Positions 42,483-50,835 of a stretch of DNA of 64,000 nt are shown one piece after another. The stretch comes from Puia sp. (lineage in GTDB: Bacteria > Bacteroidota > Bacteroidia > Chitinophagales > Chitinophagaceae). Under the pieces are notes generated by a model. The model was not told where the DNA came from. It did no database searches and saw nothing but the letters and a program-made list of their open reading frames with translations. The position numbers were made by a program, and so were the translations under genes. The stretch covers positions 36,175-100,174 of the forward strand of contig JARLGZ010000147.1 in NCBI GenBank assembly GCA_031292515.1, given 5' to 3'. Position 1 is the stretch's first letter, and every line of letters begins with the position of its first letter.

Positions 42483-45400
42483 ATGAAGCTCATCCTGTTC
42501 GCCCTGCGCAAGCCGATCAGCATCCTGGTATTTGTGGCCGCTCTGTTCTTCTTTGGCATCAGTGCCTTGCGTACTATCCGGATCGATATTTTTCCGAAGC
42601 TGGATATGCCGGTGTTGTATATTGCCAACCCGTACGGAGGGTTCACGCCTTCACAGATGGAGACCTTTTTTGCCAAACAGTATATCAATGTATTACTGTA
42701 TGTAAACGGTGTCAAGAGTATCGAGACCAAAAATATACAGGGTCTCACGCTGATCAAGCTGAATTTTTATCCCGGCACCAATATGGCGCAGGCGGCGGCC
42801 GAAGTCACTGCCGCCAGCAATCGTGCCCAGGTCCTTTTCCCCCCAGGTTCGAGTCCGCCCTTTATCATCCGTTTCGATGCTTCGACCTTGCCGGTAGGTC
42901 AGCTCGTGCTGAGCAGTGATACGCGGAGTAACAATGAGCTGGCGGATCTGGCGAATGTCTATGTGCGATCGTCGTTTACCTCCATACCGGGGCTGGTATC
43001 CGCTCCGCCGTTCGGGGGCAATATACGGACGGTGGTTATCAAGGCCGACCCGGCCCTGCTGCGGGAGCATAACCTGACACCGGACCAACTGGTGGCGGCG
43101 CTCCGCGTCAACAACCAAACGGCGCCTTCGGGTAATGTCCGTGTCGGCGACCAGAACTATCTGACCCCCACGAATACCACTATTCATAAGGTGAAAGACT
43201 TCGAAAATATTCCTCTCTTTAAGGGTGGCGTACAGAATCTTTATCTGCGCGACGTCGCGACGGTGGAAGACGCCGCGGATATTACGGTTGGATATGCGCT
43301 TGTCAACGGGAAGCGTTCGGTCTATCTCAGCATCGCCAAGAGTGCGGATGCGTCCACCTGGGAAGTTGTGCAGCGGCTTAAAAAGGCGCTTCCGAAGATG
43401 CAGGCTTTGCTTCCCGAAGATGTGCACCTGGACTATGCTTTTGACCAATCGGTGTATGTGATCAATGCCGTGAAGAGCCTGGTTTCGGAAGGCGTGATCG
43501 GCGCGGTGCTGACGGGGCTTATGGTGTTGCTGTTCCTCGGTGACCTGCGCGGCGCGTTAATCGTGATCACTACGATTCCTACCGCCGTGATTTCCGGGAT
43601 CCTGTTTCTGAATCTTTTCGGGCAGACGATCAATATTATGACGTTGAGCGGTCTTTCCCTGGCCATCGGCATCCTGGTGGATGAGAGTACGGTTACGATC
43701 GAGAATATCCACCAGCATCTCGACCGGGGTAAACCCAAGCGGCTGGCTATCTGGGATGCCTGCAGGGAGATCGCCTTCCCCAAGCTGCTGATCCTGTTGT
43801 GTATCCTGGCGGTATTTGCTCCGGCTTTTACCATGGGAGGGATTCCGGGATCGCTCTTCCTGCCGCTGGCTCTTGCCATCGGCTTTAGCATGATCGTGTC
43901 CTATTTCCTGGCACAGACTTTTGTGCCGGTCATGGCGAACTGGATCATGAAGGTCCATCACAAAAATGAAGGACGGAATGAAGGAAGGAATGAACGACGG
44001 AATGAAAGTCGGAATGAAGGTCGGAAGGCCATAGCGGATCGGGCAGAGGCTATCCCGCTTGCTGTTCCGGGAGTCGACGACCGATTGTATGGGATACCCC
44101 CGGAGAAGCCTACCCGTTTTGACCGTGTCCGCGACCGCTTTATCCGTTTCATCGACCGGATGATGCCATTTCGCAAGCCGATCGTAGTCGCTTACCTGCT
44201 GCTTACGGGAACTGCTGCCTGGTATCTGCTGACCCATATCGGTACGGATGTGTTGCCGAAGGTGAATGGCAGTCAATTCCAGGTCCGCGTCCGGGCTCCG
44301 GAAGGCACCCGCGTAGAGCGTACGGAAGAAAGAACACTGGCGACGATAAAGGCTATCCGGGAAATCGTGGGTCCCGATCATGTCGCGATCACTTCCGCGT
44401 ATGTCGGGCAACACCCCTCGCTTTTCTCGGTGAATCCCATCTATCTCTGGATGTCGGGGCCCCAGGAGGCCGTGTTACAGGTAGGACTAAAAGAAGGGTT
44501 CAAGACCGACCTGGATGACCTCAAGGAGAAGATCCGGAAAAGGGTCCAGGCCGATCAGCCGGATACGCGGCTGTCTTTCGAGCCGATCGAGCTGACGGAC
44601 AAAATACTGAGCCAGGGTTCTCCCACGCCGGTCGAAGTCCGTTTCTCCGGCAGGAACAAAAAAATCAATGAGGCATATGCGCAGAAGCTGATCAACAAAC
44701 TCCATGAGATATCCTATCTCCGGGATATACAGCTGGGGCAATCGAATAAATATCCCTCCATCAGTATCGAGGTGGACAGGGTGAGAGCGGCGCAACTAGG
44801 CGTGGACATGGATGATATCTCCCGTTCTCTGGTGGCTTCGACGTCTTCGTCCCGGTATACGGAGAAGAATATCTGGGTGGACGAGAAGAACGGGAATAGC
44901 TATAACGTACAGGTGGAAGTACCGGAGAACAAGATGACGAGCCTGCATGAGATCGGGGAGATCCCGGTCCTGAAGAATGCCAACCGGCCCGTCCTGTCAG
45001 ATGTGGCGACGATCAAGCCCGATACGGCTTACGGAGAGAATGACAATCTCGGAGCGTTGCCTGTCTTATCGGTCACTGCCAACCTGAACCACAAGGACCT
45101 GGGCGCTGCGTCGGCGGATGTGCAGAAGGCCATCGCTTCGCTGGGAGAACTGCCCCGCGGATTGACGGTGGAACTGATCGGGATGAGCCAGACATTGGCG
45201 AGCACGCTCGACAGCTTGCAGAGCGGACTGATCGTCGCCATCGTGGTCATCTTTCTCATGCTGGCGGCGAATTTCCAGTCGTTCAGGGTCTCGGCGATCG
45301 TGCTGGCGACGGTGCCGGCGGTGATCCTGGGATCACTGAGTCTGCTACTGCTGACAGGGTCGACGCTCAATCTGCAATCCTATATGGGGATCATTATGTC

Positions 45401-45788
45401 GGTGGGGGTCTCTATCTCCAATGCGGTGCTTATGATCACCCATGCGGAGGAGCTGCGCAGACGGAACGGTGATGCGCTGTTTTCGGCCAGGGAGGCGGCT
45501 GCCGTTCGTATGAGACCGATCCTGATGACGGCGCTCGCGATGGTCGCCGGGATGCTGCCGATGGCGAGCGGGTTGGGGGAAGCCGGTGACCAGACTTCTC
45601 CGCTAGGCAGGGCGGTCGTAGGTGGATTAATCGCATCCACCTTTGCGGCGCTGTTTATTCTTCCCCTGGTTTTCGCCTGGGGGCAGGGTAAGGCGGGTAC
45701 TAAATCGGTCTCGCTGGAGGCCAATGACGAAGAGAGCGAGCGCTATATTGCGATGCATGCCGAACAGGGCGGCCTCGTCATGGGCTGA
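42483..45788 (+). CDS. RND family efflux permease, 1101 residues, orphan
   Basis: An inner-membrane proton-driven exporter of the HAE/Czc-like RND superfamily with 12 membrane helices and two large periplasmic loops. Helix 1 follows KPISILVFVAALFFFGISAL, and the first loop has PYGGFTPSQMETFFAKQY. TM4 reads GILVDESTVTIENI: the AcrB Asp-Asp pair is Asp-Glu here (D400-E401). TM10 has SISNAVLM where AcrB has its Lys (near residue 979). A hydrophilic insert of tandem NEGR-like units sits at about residues 496-516 in the central cytoplasmic loop. No adaptor or TolC gene is next to it, so it must borrow them. The TetR gene upstream is the likely regulator. Confidence 0.93.
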   Translation: MKLILFALRKPISILVFVAALFFFGISALRTIRIDIFPKLDMPVLYIANPYGGFTPSQMETFFAKQYINVLLYVNGVKSIETKNIQGLTLIKLNFYPGTNMAQAAAEVTAASNRAQVLFPPGSSPPFIIRFDASTLPVGQLVLSSDTRSNNELADLANVYVRSSFTSIPGLVSAPPFGGNIRTVVIKADPALLREHNLTPDQLVAALRVNNQTAPSGNVRVGDQNYLTPTNTTIHKVKDFENIPLFKGGVQNLYLRDVATVEDAADITVGYALVNGKRSVYLSIAKSADASTWEVVQRLKKALPKMQALLPEDVHLDYAFDQSVYVINAVKSLVSEGVIGAVLTGLMVLLFLGDLRGALIVITTIPTAVISGILFLNLFGQTINIMTLSGLSLAIGILVDESTVTIENIHQHLDRGKPKRLAIWDACREIAFPKLLILLCILAVFAPAFTMGGIPGSLFLPLALAIGFSMIVSYFLAQTFVPVMANWIMKVHHKNEGRNEGRNERRNESRNEGRKAIADRAEAIPLAVPGVDDRLYGIPPEKPTRFDRVRDRFIRFIDRMMPFRKPIVVAYLLLTGTAAWYLLTHIGTDVLPKVNGSQFQVRVRAPEGTRVERTEERTLATIKAIREIVGPDHVAITSAYVGQHPSLFSVNPIYLWMSGPQEAVLQVGLKEGFKTDLDDLKEKIRKRVQADQPDTRLSFEPIELTDKILSQGSPTPVEVRFSGRNKKINEAYAQKLINKLHEISYLRDIQLGQSNKYPSISIEVDRVRAAQLGVDMDDISRSLVASTSSSRYTEKNIWVDEKNGNSYNVQVEVPENKMTSLHEIGEIPVLKNANRPVLSDVATIKPDTAYGENDNLGALPVLSVTANLNHKDLGAASADVQKAIASLGELPRGLTVELIGMSQTLASTLDSLQSGLIVAIVVIFLMLAANFQSFRVSAIVLATVPAVILGSLSLLLLTGSTLNLQSYMGIIMSVGVSISNAVLMITHAEELRRRNGDALFSAREAAAVRMRPILMTALAMVAGMLPMASGLGEAGDQTSPLGRAVVGGLIASTFAALFILPLVFAWGQGKAGTKSVSLEANDEESERYIAMHAEQGGLVMG
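43965..44032 (+). repeat. in-frame 12-base tandem repeats inside the RND gene
   Basis: Five to six copies of a 12-base unit (consensus CGGAATGAAGGA or similar) encode NEGR, NEGR, NERR, NESR and NEGR. The unit length keeps the reading frame. Confidence 0.9.
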
Positions 45789-45824
45789 TGGGATGCAGGA
45801 ACCGTGCGCTCCATGTGCGATGCG

Positions 45825-47015
45825 TCAGTTCGGAATCATGCCGTGCGGGTCGATCACGAATTTTTTGGCGGCGCCTTTGTCGAAGTCGCGGTAGCCGCGG
45901 GGCGCATCTTTTAGCGTGATCACTTCCACGTTGACGGCTTTTGCGATCTGTATTTTATCAAAAAGGATGGCGTTCATCAATTGGCGATGATATTTCATGA
46001 CGGGACACTGACCGGTATAGAAGGAGTGTGATTTAGCCCAGCCCAGCCCGATCCGGATACGGAGGGTTCCGTCTTTTGCCGATTCCTCCCTGGCGCCGGG
46101 GTCGCCCGTCACATACAAGCCGGGGATACCGATCGCACCGCCCGCGCGGGTGATGGTCATGGCGGTGTTGAGGACGGTGGCCGGATGTTCCGTTCCCGAC
46201 TCCGCGCCGTGGCCGCGAGCTTCGAAGCCCACACAGTCGACAAAGCTGTCTACTTCCGGCGAACCGGTGATGGCAGCGATCGCATCAGAGAGAGGCGTTT
46301 TCTCTCTCAGGTCGATGATCTCACAACCAAAGCTCTTCGCCTGGTCCAGGCGTTCCCGGATCATGTCGCCTACGATGACGACCGCGGCGCCCAGGAGGTG
46401 ACAAGATGCGGCGCAGGCCAGGCCTACGGGGCCCGCCCCTGCTATGTAGACGATCGAACCCGGCCCTACCCCTGCCATTACGGCGCCGTGAAAGCCGGTC
46501 GGAAAGATATCGGATAACAAGGTTAGGTCTTTTATCTTGTTCATGGCCTGGTCCTTGTCGGGGAACTTCAGGAGGTTGAAATCGGCATAAGGGACCATTA
46601 CATATTCCGCCTGTCCGCCTACCCAGCCACCCATGTCGACATAGCCATAGGCTGCTCCCGGCCGGGATGGATTCACATTCAGACAGATGCCTGTTTGCCC
46701 GGCTTTGCAATTGCGGCAACGTCCGCAGGCGATGTTAAAAGGGACCGATACCAGGTCTCCCGGTTTTATGAACTCTACGTCCCGGCCCGCTTCCAGCACC
46801 AGGCCGGTGATCTCATGTCCGAGGACCAATCCCGAGGGGGCGGTCGTGCGACCCCTGACCATATGCTGGTCGCTGCCGCAGATATTTGTCGAGACGATTT
46901 TGAGGATGACGCCGTGTTCGCATTTCCGGGAACCCAATGCGAGTTTGGGGTATTCGATCTCCCGGATGGCTACCTCTCCGGGCTTAATATAGGCTACGCC
47001 GTGATTCTGGCACAT
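45825..47015 (-). CDS. fdhA: zinc-dependent dehydrogenase, glutathione-independent formaldehyde dehydrogenase type
   Basis: 396 residues from the ATG at 47015 (MCQNHGVAYIKPG); a TTG six bases upstream is less likely. It is a medium-chain dehydrogenase. The catalytic zinc ligand region is STNICGSDQHMVRG and GHEITGLV. The structural zinc site is CGRCRNCKAGQTGIC, and the NAD site is VYIAGAGPVGLACAASCHLLGA. The long insert with PSRPGAAYGYVDMGGWVGGQAEYVMVP is typical of Pseudomonas-type FdhA, which oxidises formaldehyde with bound NAD without glutathione. Length fits. Related enzymes dismutate aldehydes, so other aldehydes are possible. Confidence 0.9.
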   Translation of the reverse strand: MCQNHGVAYIKPGEVAIREIEYPKLALGSRKCEHGVILKIVSTNICGSDQHMVRGRTTAPSGLVLGHEITGLVLEAGRDVEFIKPGDLVSVPFNIACGRCRNCKAGQTGICLNVNPSRPGAAYGYVDMGGWVGGQAEYVMVPYADFNLLKFPDKDQAMNKIKDLTLLSDIFPTGFHGAVMAGVGPGSIVYIAGAGPVGLACAASCHLLGAAVVIVGDMIRERLDQAKSFGCEIIDLREKTPLSDAIAAITGSPEVDSFVDCVGFEARGHGAESGTEHPATVLNTAMTITRAGGAIGIPGLYVTGDPGAREESAKDGTLRIRIGLGWAKSHSFYTGQCPVMKYHRQLMNAILFDKIQIAKAVNVEVITLKDAPRGYRDFDKGAAKKFVIDPHGMIPN

Positions 47016-47170
47016 AAGCAATCGTTTTAGCGGTGATGAAGCTTTTTATGGCGTTCTGTTCTTTATGGCATGCTAAAATTAGCAGCTACCCGGACAGAAT
47101 AGCTATACTTTATTATCTAAAAAGTAAACGATTTTAATATAAACGACCTGGAAGCTATTCGTTCATTGCT

Positions 47171-48664
47171 TCATTCCTTCACCTTGTACCAGGCATCTTG
47201 CTCAAAAGCCACTATCGCGTTGACGGCGCCGTTTTGGTCTTTTGTAAATTTCAGCGGGAAGGGCCTCGATCTTGTGAAAAAACGGGAATCGGATTCCGGC
47301 AAAAAGTCATATTGTTTCTTATCCCAGAGGGTAGTGACTACCAGGTGATCGTTTTCCGCGGCTACCTGTAAATAGGCATCCTTGTTTTTCTCAAACTGGT
47401 ATTTTCCGGCATAGGTTTTTAACAGACCGGAAGACAAGGGGACGATTTTTTTTATGATGGGCTGGTAAAATCCATTCCAATAGTACACGAGTGAAACGCC
47501 GTTGATCACTTCCGACAGCATGTCGACAGAAGGTGTGTTCATCATCAGGACGACCCCATCGCCGCCTTCCATGCTGCCATAGTACTGGCACATAAAGCCG
47601 TCGTCGGATCCTTCGTGTCCAAAATATTTCCGGGAGCCATGCTGTTCGATAAATACGCCTAGTGCGGAAGCCTGGTCGATATAGGGTGTCAGTCTCAGTT
47701 GAGTGGTTTGCCGGTTGAGAACTTTGGCGGACTTTCCCGCCAGGGCCAGTTGGGTTTCGATGATATACTTTGAGAAGTCCGTCGGGTTCGACCAGAGACC
47801 CGCCGCCGCCAGGGCAGGATAGTTGTGATATTTTCCGTCCAGTTCCCTTCCGTCGTCGAAATAAGAAGTCGCCAGCAATCGCTTTTTGTCTGGGGACGGC
47901 GGCTGGTATATCGTGCTGTTCATGCCCAGGGGCTTCAATACGTTTTTGTACATATAACCCGCATAAGATTGATGGGTAATATCCTCCACCAATAACTGGG
48001 TGATGGTGACTCCCCCGCCGGAATACATAAAACGCAAGCCGGGTTCTATCAGCGAACGTACCGCGGGATTGGTGGCGGGTTTTTCACCGTTCAGAATCTG
48101 GACTATACCGGGCAATGGCTGACCCGGCAGATAGGGCGGAAAGAGGTCAAAGCCTTCGACGTTCAAACCCGCTGTATGGCTGAGCAAATTGGCTGTGCTG
48201 ATTTTTTTGCCGTTTGAGACCGAATCGTACGGAAATTTCCAGGAGCTGAGATACCGGTTGATATCGGCATAGAGGTCCAGCTTTTGATCCTGGACCAGTT
48301 TCAGTATACCGACCCCGTTTATGGATTTGCTCATGGACGCTGCCTCGAAGAGGGTGCGGGTGGTGACGATCCTGTTCTCACCGCTATCTGCCCAGCCATA
48401 GCCCTTTGCCCATTCCAGTTTATAGTTATGGATGACCGCTATGCTCAAACCCCTGATGCCGCGCTGTCTCATCCGTTCCTTTAGCGTCCATTTGAGGGTG
48501 TCGCCGGTTTGTACCCATCCGACCAGACCATTTTCGACGGCTTTGATCCGTTTTTCCACGGCAGGGGAGTATTCCTGTGCTTTTGCTGTGTTGGCGACCA
48601 ACCCCGAAATAATTACGATTGATAATTGGAAAACGGCTCTTAACAGGGTTCTGCGGCGGTGCAT
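47171..48664 (-). CDS. secreted serine hydrolase, beta-lactamase class C / DD-peptidase fold
   Basis: A 497-residue protein with signal peptide (1-29, ending NTAKA). The catalytic SxxK is S110-M-S-K113 in FEAASMSKSING. The second motif is the Tyr in MYSGGGVTITQLL (near 215), and the third, KTG-like, position is HEGSDDGFMC. About 90 extra C-terminal residues form a lipocalin-like DUF3471-type domain beginning LKTYAGKYQFEKN. It probably cleaves peptide or ester bonds in the periplasm rather than conferring beta-lactam resistance. It stands alone; an inverted repeat lies right before its start. Confidence 0.88.
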   Translation of the reverse strand: MHRRRTLLRAVFQLSIVIISGLVANTAKAQEYSPAVEKRIKAVENGLVGWVQTGDTLKWTLKERMRQRGIRGLSIAVIHNYKLEWAKGYGWADSGENRIVTTRTLFEAASMSKSINGVGILKLVQDQKLDLYADINRYLSSWKFPYDSVSNGKKISTANLLSHTAGLNVEGFDLFPPYLPGQPLPGIVQILNGEKPATNPAVRSLIEPGLRFMYSGGGVTITQLLVEDITHQSYAGYMYKNVLKPLGMNSTIYQPPSPDKKRLLATSYFDDGRELDGKYHNYPALAAAGLWSNPTDFSKYIIETQLALAGKSAKVLNRQTTQLRLTPYIDQASALGVFIEQHGSRKYFGHEGSDDGFMCQYYGSMEGGDGVVLMMNTPSVDMLSEVINGVSLVYYWNGFYQPIIKKIVPLSSGLLKTYAGKYQFEKNKDAYLQVAAENDHLVVTTLWDKKQYDFLPESDSRFFTRSRPFPLKFTKDQNGAVNAIVAFEQDAWYKVKE

Positions 48665-48667
48665 TTC

Positions 48668-48687
48668 TTGTCGAATTTAATCGACAA
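48668..48687. promoter_or_regulatory. inverted repeat TTGTCGA-N6-TCGACAA before a serine hydrolase gene
   Basis: Perfect 7-base arms with a six-base spacer begin three bases upstream of the start codon. It may be an operator or an mRNA hairpin covering the start. Only the symmetry supports it. Confidence 0.35.
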
Positions 48688-48723
48688 AATTGTATTTTCT
48701 CCGCGATCCCGAATAGGATGAAA

Positions 48724-48993
48724 TTAATGTACGCTGTACAGGGCCCGAAACGCAAGGGCCGGCATACCGGTGGCCCTGCGAAAGAAGCGGGAGAAATAGG
48801 AGGGGTCTTCATAGCCCAACTCATAGGCGATTTACTTGATATTGAGTTCTGTGTAATAGAGCAGACGCTTGGCTTCCAGGAGGATCTCCTGCTGTATCCA
48901 ATAACTGAGGGGGAGTCCTGTGATGCGCTTGACCGACTCATTGAGATATGATTGGGAAACGTTCAGCCTGGCCGAGTAGTCCGAGGGGCTGTA
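48724..48993 (-). pseudogene. AraC-family regulator remnant (C-terminal HTH only, with stop)
   Basis: On the - strand this frame reads like the DNA-binding end of an AraC protein: YSARLNVSQSYLNESVKRIT, then LSYWIQQEILLEAKRLLYYT and, after an in-frame TAA, IAYELGYEDPSYFSRFFRRA. The stop replaces one codon in the conserved helix 6 start (NIK-stop-IAYELGYED). The sensor domain is absent. The remnant abuts an amidohydrolase fragment at about 48994, in another frame. It must be non-functional. Confidence 0.85.
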
Positions 48994-49151
48994 TCATCCA
49001 TCGACGTCAACCGTTCACCGGTGATGTCGGCCAGTTTGGGTGCTATTTTTTGCATCAGGGGAGACTGGCCAAAATTTCCGAGGGTTTCCCGGGGAATCAG
49101 CGCAGTCATTTCAGGAAAAGAGAGGTGTTCTTCCAGCGTTACGATCCGCAT
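48994..49151 (-). pseudogene. amidohydrolase remnant (first ~50 codons)
   Basis: Reading from the ATG at 49151, MRIVTLEEHLSFPEM starts like the amidohydrolase-2 (ACMSD-like) family, in which EEH-type N-termini carry the first metal ligands. The reading continues through GQSPLMQKIAPKLADITGER and DD. At about 48994 the homology stops and AraC-like sequence begins out of frame, so more than 80 percent of the gene is missing. This is a deletion junction with the AraC remnant. Confidence 0.7.
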
Positions 49152-49318
49152 ACGGTGATTTTTGCTGCAAAGGAACGAACGGTCGCTTCAAACGTCAATG
49201 GCAGACTCCCGGTAATTACAGGATAATTTGCGGGAGGCGGGAAGACTACTGACATAGGGTTGTCACTCTTCCCCTCCATCTTTGTGTCATAAAAAAATAT
49301 TCACAAAAAGGAGCATTT

Positions 49319-49684
49319 ATGACAACACAAGAAGTTGCAAACCGGTATTACGAGCTGGCCTGTCAGCATAAATGGATGGAAATCCTGGATGAGTTTCATG
49401 ACGACGATGTCATATGCCGGGAGCCGGAACATGCTGCCGCCAGGGGGGTGCAAGTAGTGACTAAAGGCCGGGAGGCTAACCGGGCCAAGAGTCTGGCGAA
49501 CCGGGAAATGATCGAAACGATACATAGCCAGTATTGCAGCGAACCGATGGTAGCGGGTAATTTCTTTAGTCTCGTGTTGAAGCGGGATGTCACTTTTAAG
49601 AACAGGCCACGTATGAAATTAGAAGAGGTTTGCGTATTTCAGGTCGCGGATGGCAAAATCGTTTTGGAACAGTTTTTTTACTAA
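49319..49684 (+). CDS. SnoaL-like / NTF2-fold protein
   Basis: The 121-residue product follows the SnoaL/NTF2 cone fold: N-terminal helix VANRYYELACQHKWMEILDEF, the strand DDVICREPE, then a helix region with GREANRAKSLANREM. Curved strands follow (EPMVAGNFFSLVLKRDVTF and MKLEEVCVFQVADGKIVLEQFFY, the usual EE.CVF.V.DGKI..EQFFY end). Members are small dimeric proteins that act as isomerases or bind ligands. The nearby SDR and amidohydrolase remnants suggest it once belonged to a small catabolic cluster. Confidence 0.85.
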   Translation: MTTQEVANRYYELACQHKWMEILDEFHDDDVICREPEHAAARGVQVVTKGREANRAKSLANREMIETIHSQYCSEPMVAGNFFSLVLKRDVTFKNRPRMKLEEVCVFQVADGKIVLEQFFY

Positions 49685-49689
49685 AATAT

Positions 49690-49728
49690 ATCCCGGAGTG
49701 CTTGTTTTGCAAGCATCCCGGGATTTTC
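49690..49728 (+). terminator. terminator after the SnoaL-like gene
   Basis: Two stacked helices (49690-49696 with 49718-49724, and 49699-49704 with 49710-49715) are separated by a two-base internal loop. They are followed by TTTT. The hairpin lies directly after the stop codon. Confidence 0.6.
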
Positions 49729-49730
49729 TA

Positions 49731-49988
49731 AAATAGCCCTCGTTACCGGCGGCAGTCGCGGATCGGGTAAAGACAAACACCATCGCCCCCGGAGCCATAT
49801 TGACGGATTTTGGCGGAGGGCATTTGAGGAATGACAAAAAATAGCAGCAGTTTGTCAGCAATGTAACCGCGCTCGGCAGACCCGGTGTGCCAGAAGATAT
49901 CGGTAGTGTGGTCGCTTTCTTATGCACGGAAGAAGCCCGCTGGGTCAACGGGCAAGGTATAGAGGTCTCTGGTGGTATGCAATTGTAG
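49731..49988 (+). pseudogene. SDR remnant with the middle deleted
   Basis: The first codons read KIALVTGGSRGSGK, the cofactor motif of a short-chain dehydrogenase. Within about 15 codons and after a frame change the sequence jumps to TIAPGAILTDFGGGHLRND, then a stop codon and VTALGRPGVPEDIGSVVAFL, ending IEVSGGMQL. About 160 central codons are missing. The C-terminal part is very similar to the intact SDR at 31834-32598. Confidence 0.88.
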
Positions 49989-50140
49989 ATGAGTGCTGTT
50001 ATAAATAAGAATAGTTATAGATAAGTGCAATTTTGAATAAGTGTAATTGTGAACAAGAACAATTGTGAACAAGAATAATTGTGAATAAGCGCAATTGTGA
50101 TTACGTATAAGTGGGATCGAGTGTAATTGAGCGTAAGATT
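49985..50140 (+). repeat. AT-rich degenerate tandem repeats, unit about 15-16 bases
   Basis: Eight or more imperfect copies of a unit like AATTGTGAATAAGTGC follow each other. The best pair is ACAATTGTGAACAAGA. The tract ends about 40 bases before the promoter of the next gene. Unit-to-unit drift and absence of unique spacers exclude a CRISPR array. Confidence 0.8.
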
Positions 50141-50180
50141 AAAGTGACTGAAGAATGACGCCGCTGTTCTGTATATTTAT

Positions 50181-50188
50181 TATTTTTG
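50181..50188 (+). promoter_or_regulatory. -7 promoter element TATTTTTG
   Basis: This matches TAnnTTTG and lies 3-6 bases before TTG codons that begin the next coding region. It excludes a start at the TTG overlapping it (50186). Translation therefore probably begins at 50192 or 50195 on a nearly leaderless mRNA. Confidence 0.5.
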
Positions 50189-50191
50189 CAT

Positions 50192-50749
50192 TTGTTGAAG
50201 AAACTAGCTGCCATACTGCTGACGGGGGTACTCCTTTTCAATTGGTACGGGTACCGTTTGCTGATTGCCTACTGGCAGTGGCGGTCGGATCACGTGCTGG
50301 AGAATCGGCTCAATAACGACGATTATGACGAATCGGAGTTGATGTTCATAAAGTTTCCTGCTCCTTACCTGCCCTATTCCAATGAATCGACCGAATTTGA
50401 ACGGGTAGACGGAGAGATCATCCTGGGGGATATCGCTTATAAGTTTATTAAACGCCGGCTGTTCAGAGACTCTATCGAGCTGCTTTGTATCCGCAATACC
50501 GCGCTCACAAGGATGAGCCAGGCACGGGACGAGTTCTTCCGGCAAACAAATAATCTCAACCATTTTCCAAATTCCAAGCCTGTCGCGGGTAACGACTTTC
50601 AAAAGGTCTATTCTCCCGCGACATTGTGCTTCCAGTTTCGGTCGCCCGATCCCATCGGAGTCCGCCTGACCGAATTCCTCATTCCTTCCCTGCAGCCGGG
50701 GCATGACCGCCAGGCAGAAAGGCCTCCCAATCCAAGGGCTATTCTATAG
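50192..50749 (+). CDS. single-helix envelope protein upstream of a TonB receptor
   Basis: About 185 residues. No ATG is available; I choose TTG 50192 (50195 is equally possible) because the -7 element ends at 50188. An N-terminal helix LAAILLTGVLLFNWYGYRLL is a signal anchor or signal peptide. The rest is periplasmic, with YDESELMFIKFPAPYLPYSN, FERVDGEIILGDIAYKFIKRR and SIELLCIRNTALTR. I have the impression of similar proteins encoded next to TonB receptors in Bacteroidota, but know no name. The last ~30 residues are Pro/Arg rich. The receptor gene follows after 86 bases in the same direction. Confidence 0.65.
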   Translation: MLKKLAAILLTGVLLFNWYGYRLLIAYWQWRSDHVLENRLNNDDYDESELMFIKFPAPYLPYSNESTEFERVDGEIILGDIAYKFIKRRLFRDSIELLCIRNTALTRMSQARDEFFRQTNNLNHFPNSKPVAGNDFQKVYSPATLCFQFRSPDPIGVRLTEFLIPSLQPGHDRQAERPPNPRAIL

Positions 50750-50835
50750 TCTATTCTCCTCCTATTCATTTTTAGAACATCATCTTCTTTAAAGAGGTAA
50801 GGGTATGCCCTTGCCAACCCATAAATGCTACATAT

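Larger units (their letters stand above)
49685..50191. other. gap with terminator, SDR remnant and repeat tract
   Basis: The 507 bases hold a hairpin terminator (49690-49728), a deleted SDR gene (49731-49988), a long tract of degenerate repeats (about 49985-50140) and the promoter of the next gene (50181-50188). No intact gene lies here. Confidence 0.6.

Noticed and set aside
49985..50140. Repeat tract considered as a CRISPR array
   Set aside because: Units follow each other without unique spacers, drift gradually and no cas gene is present.
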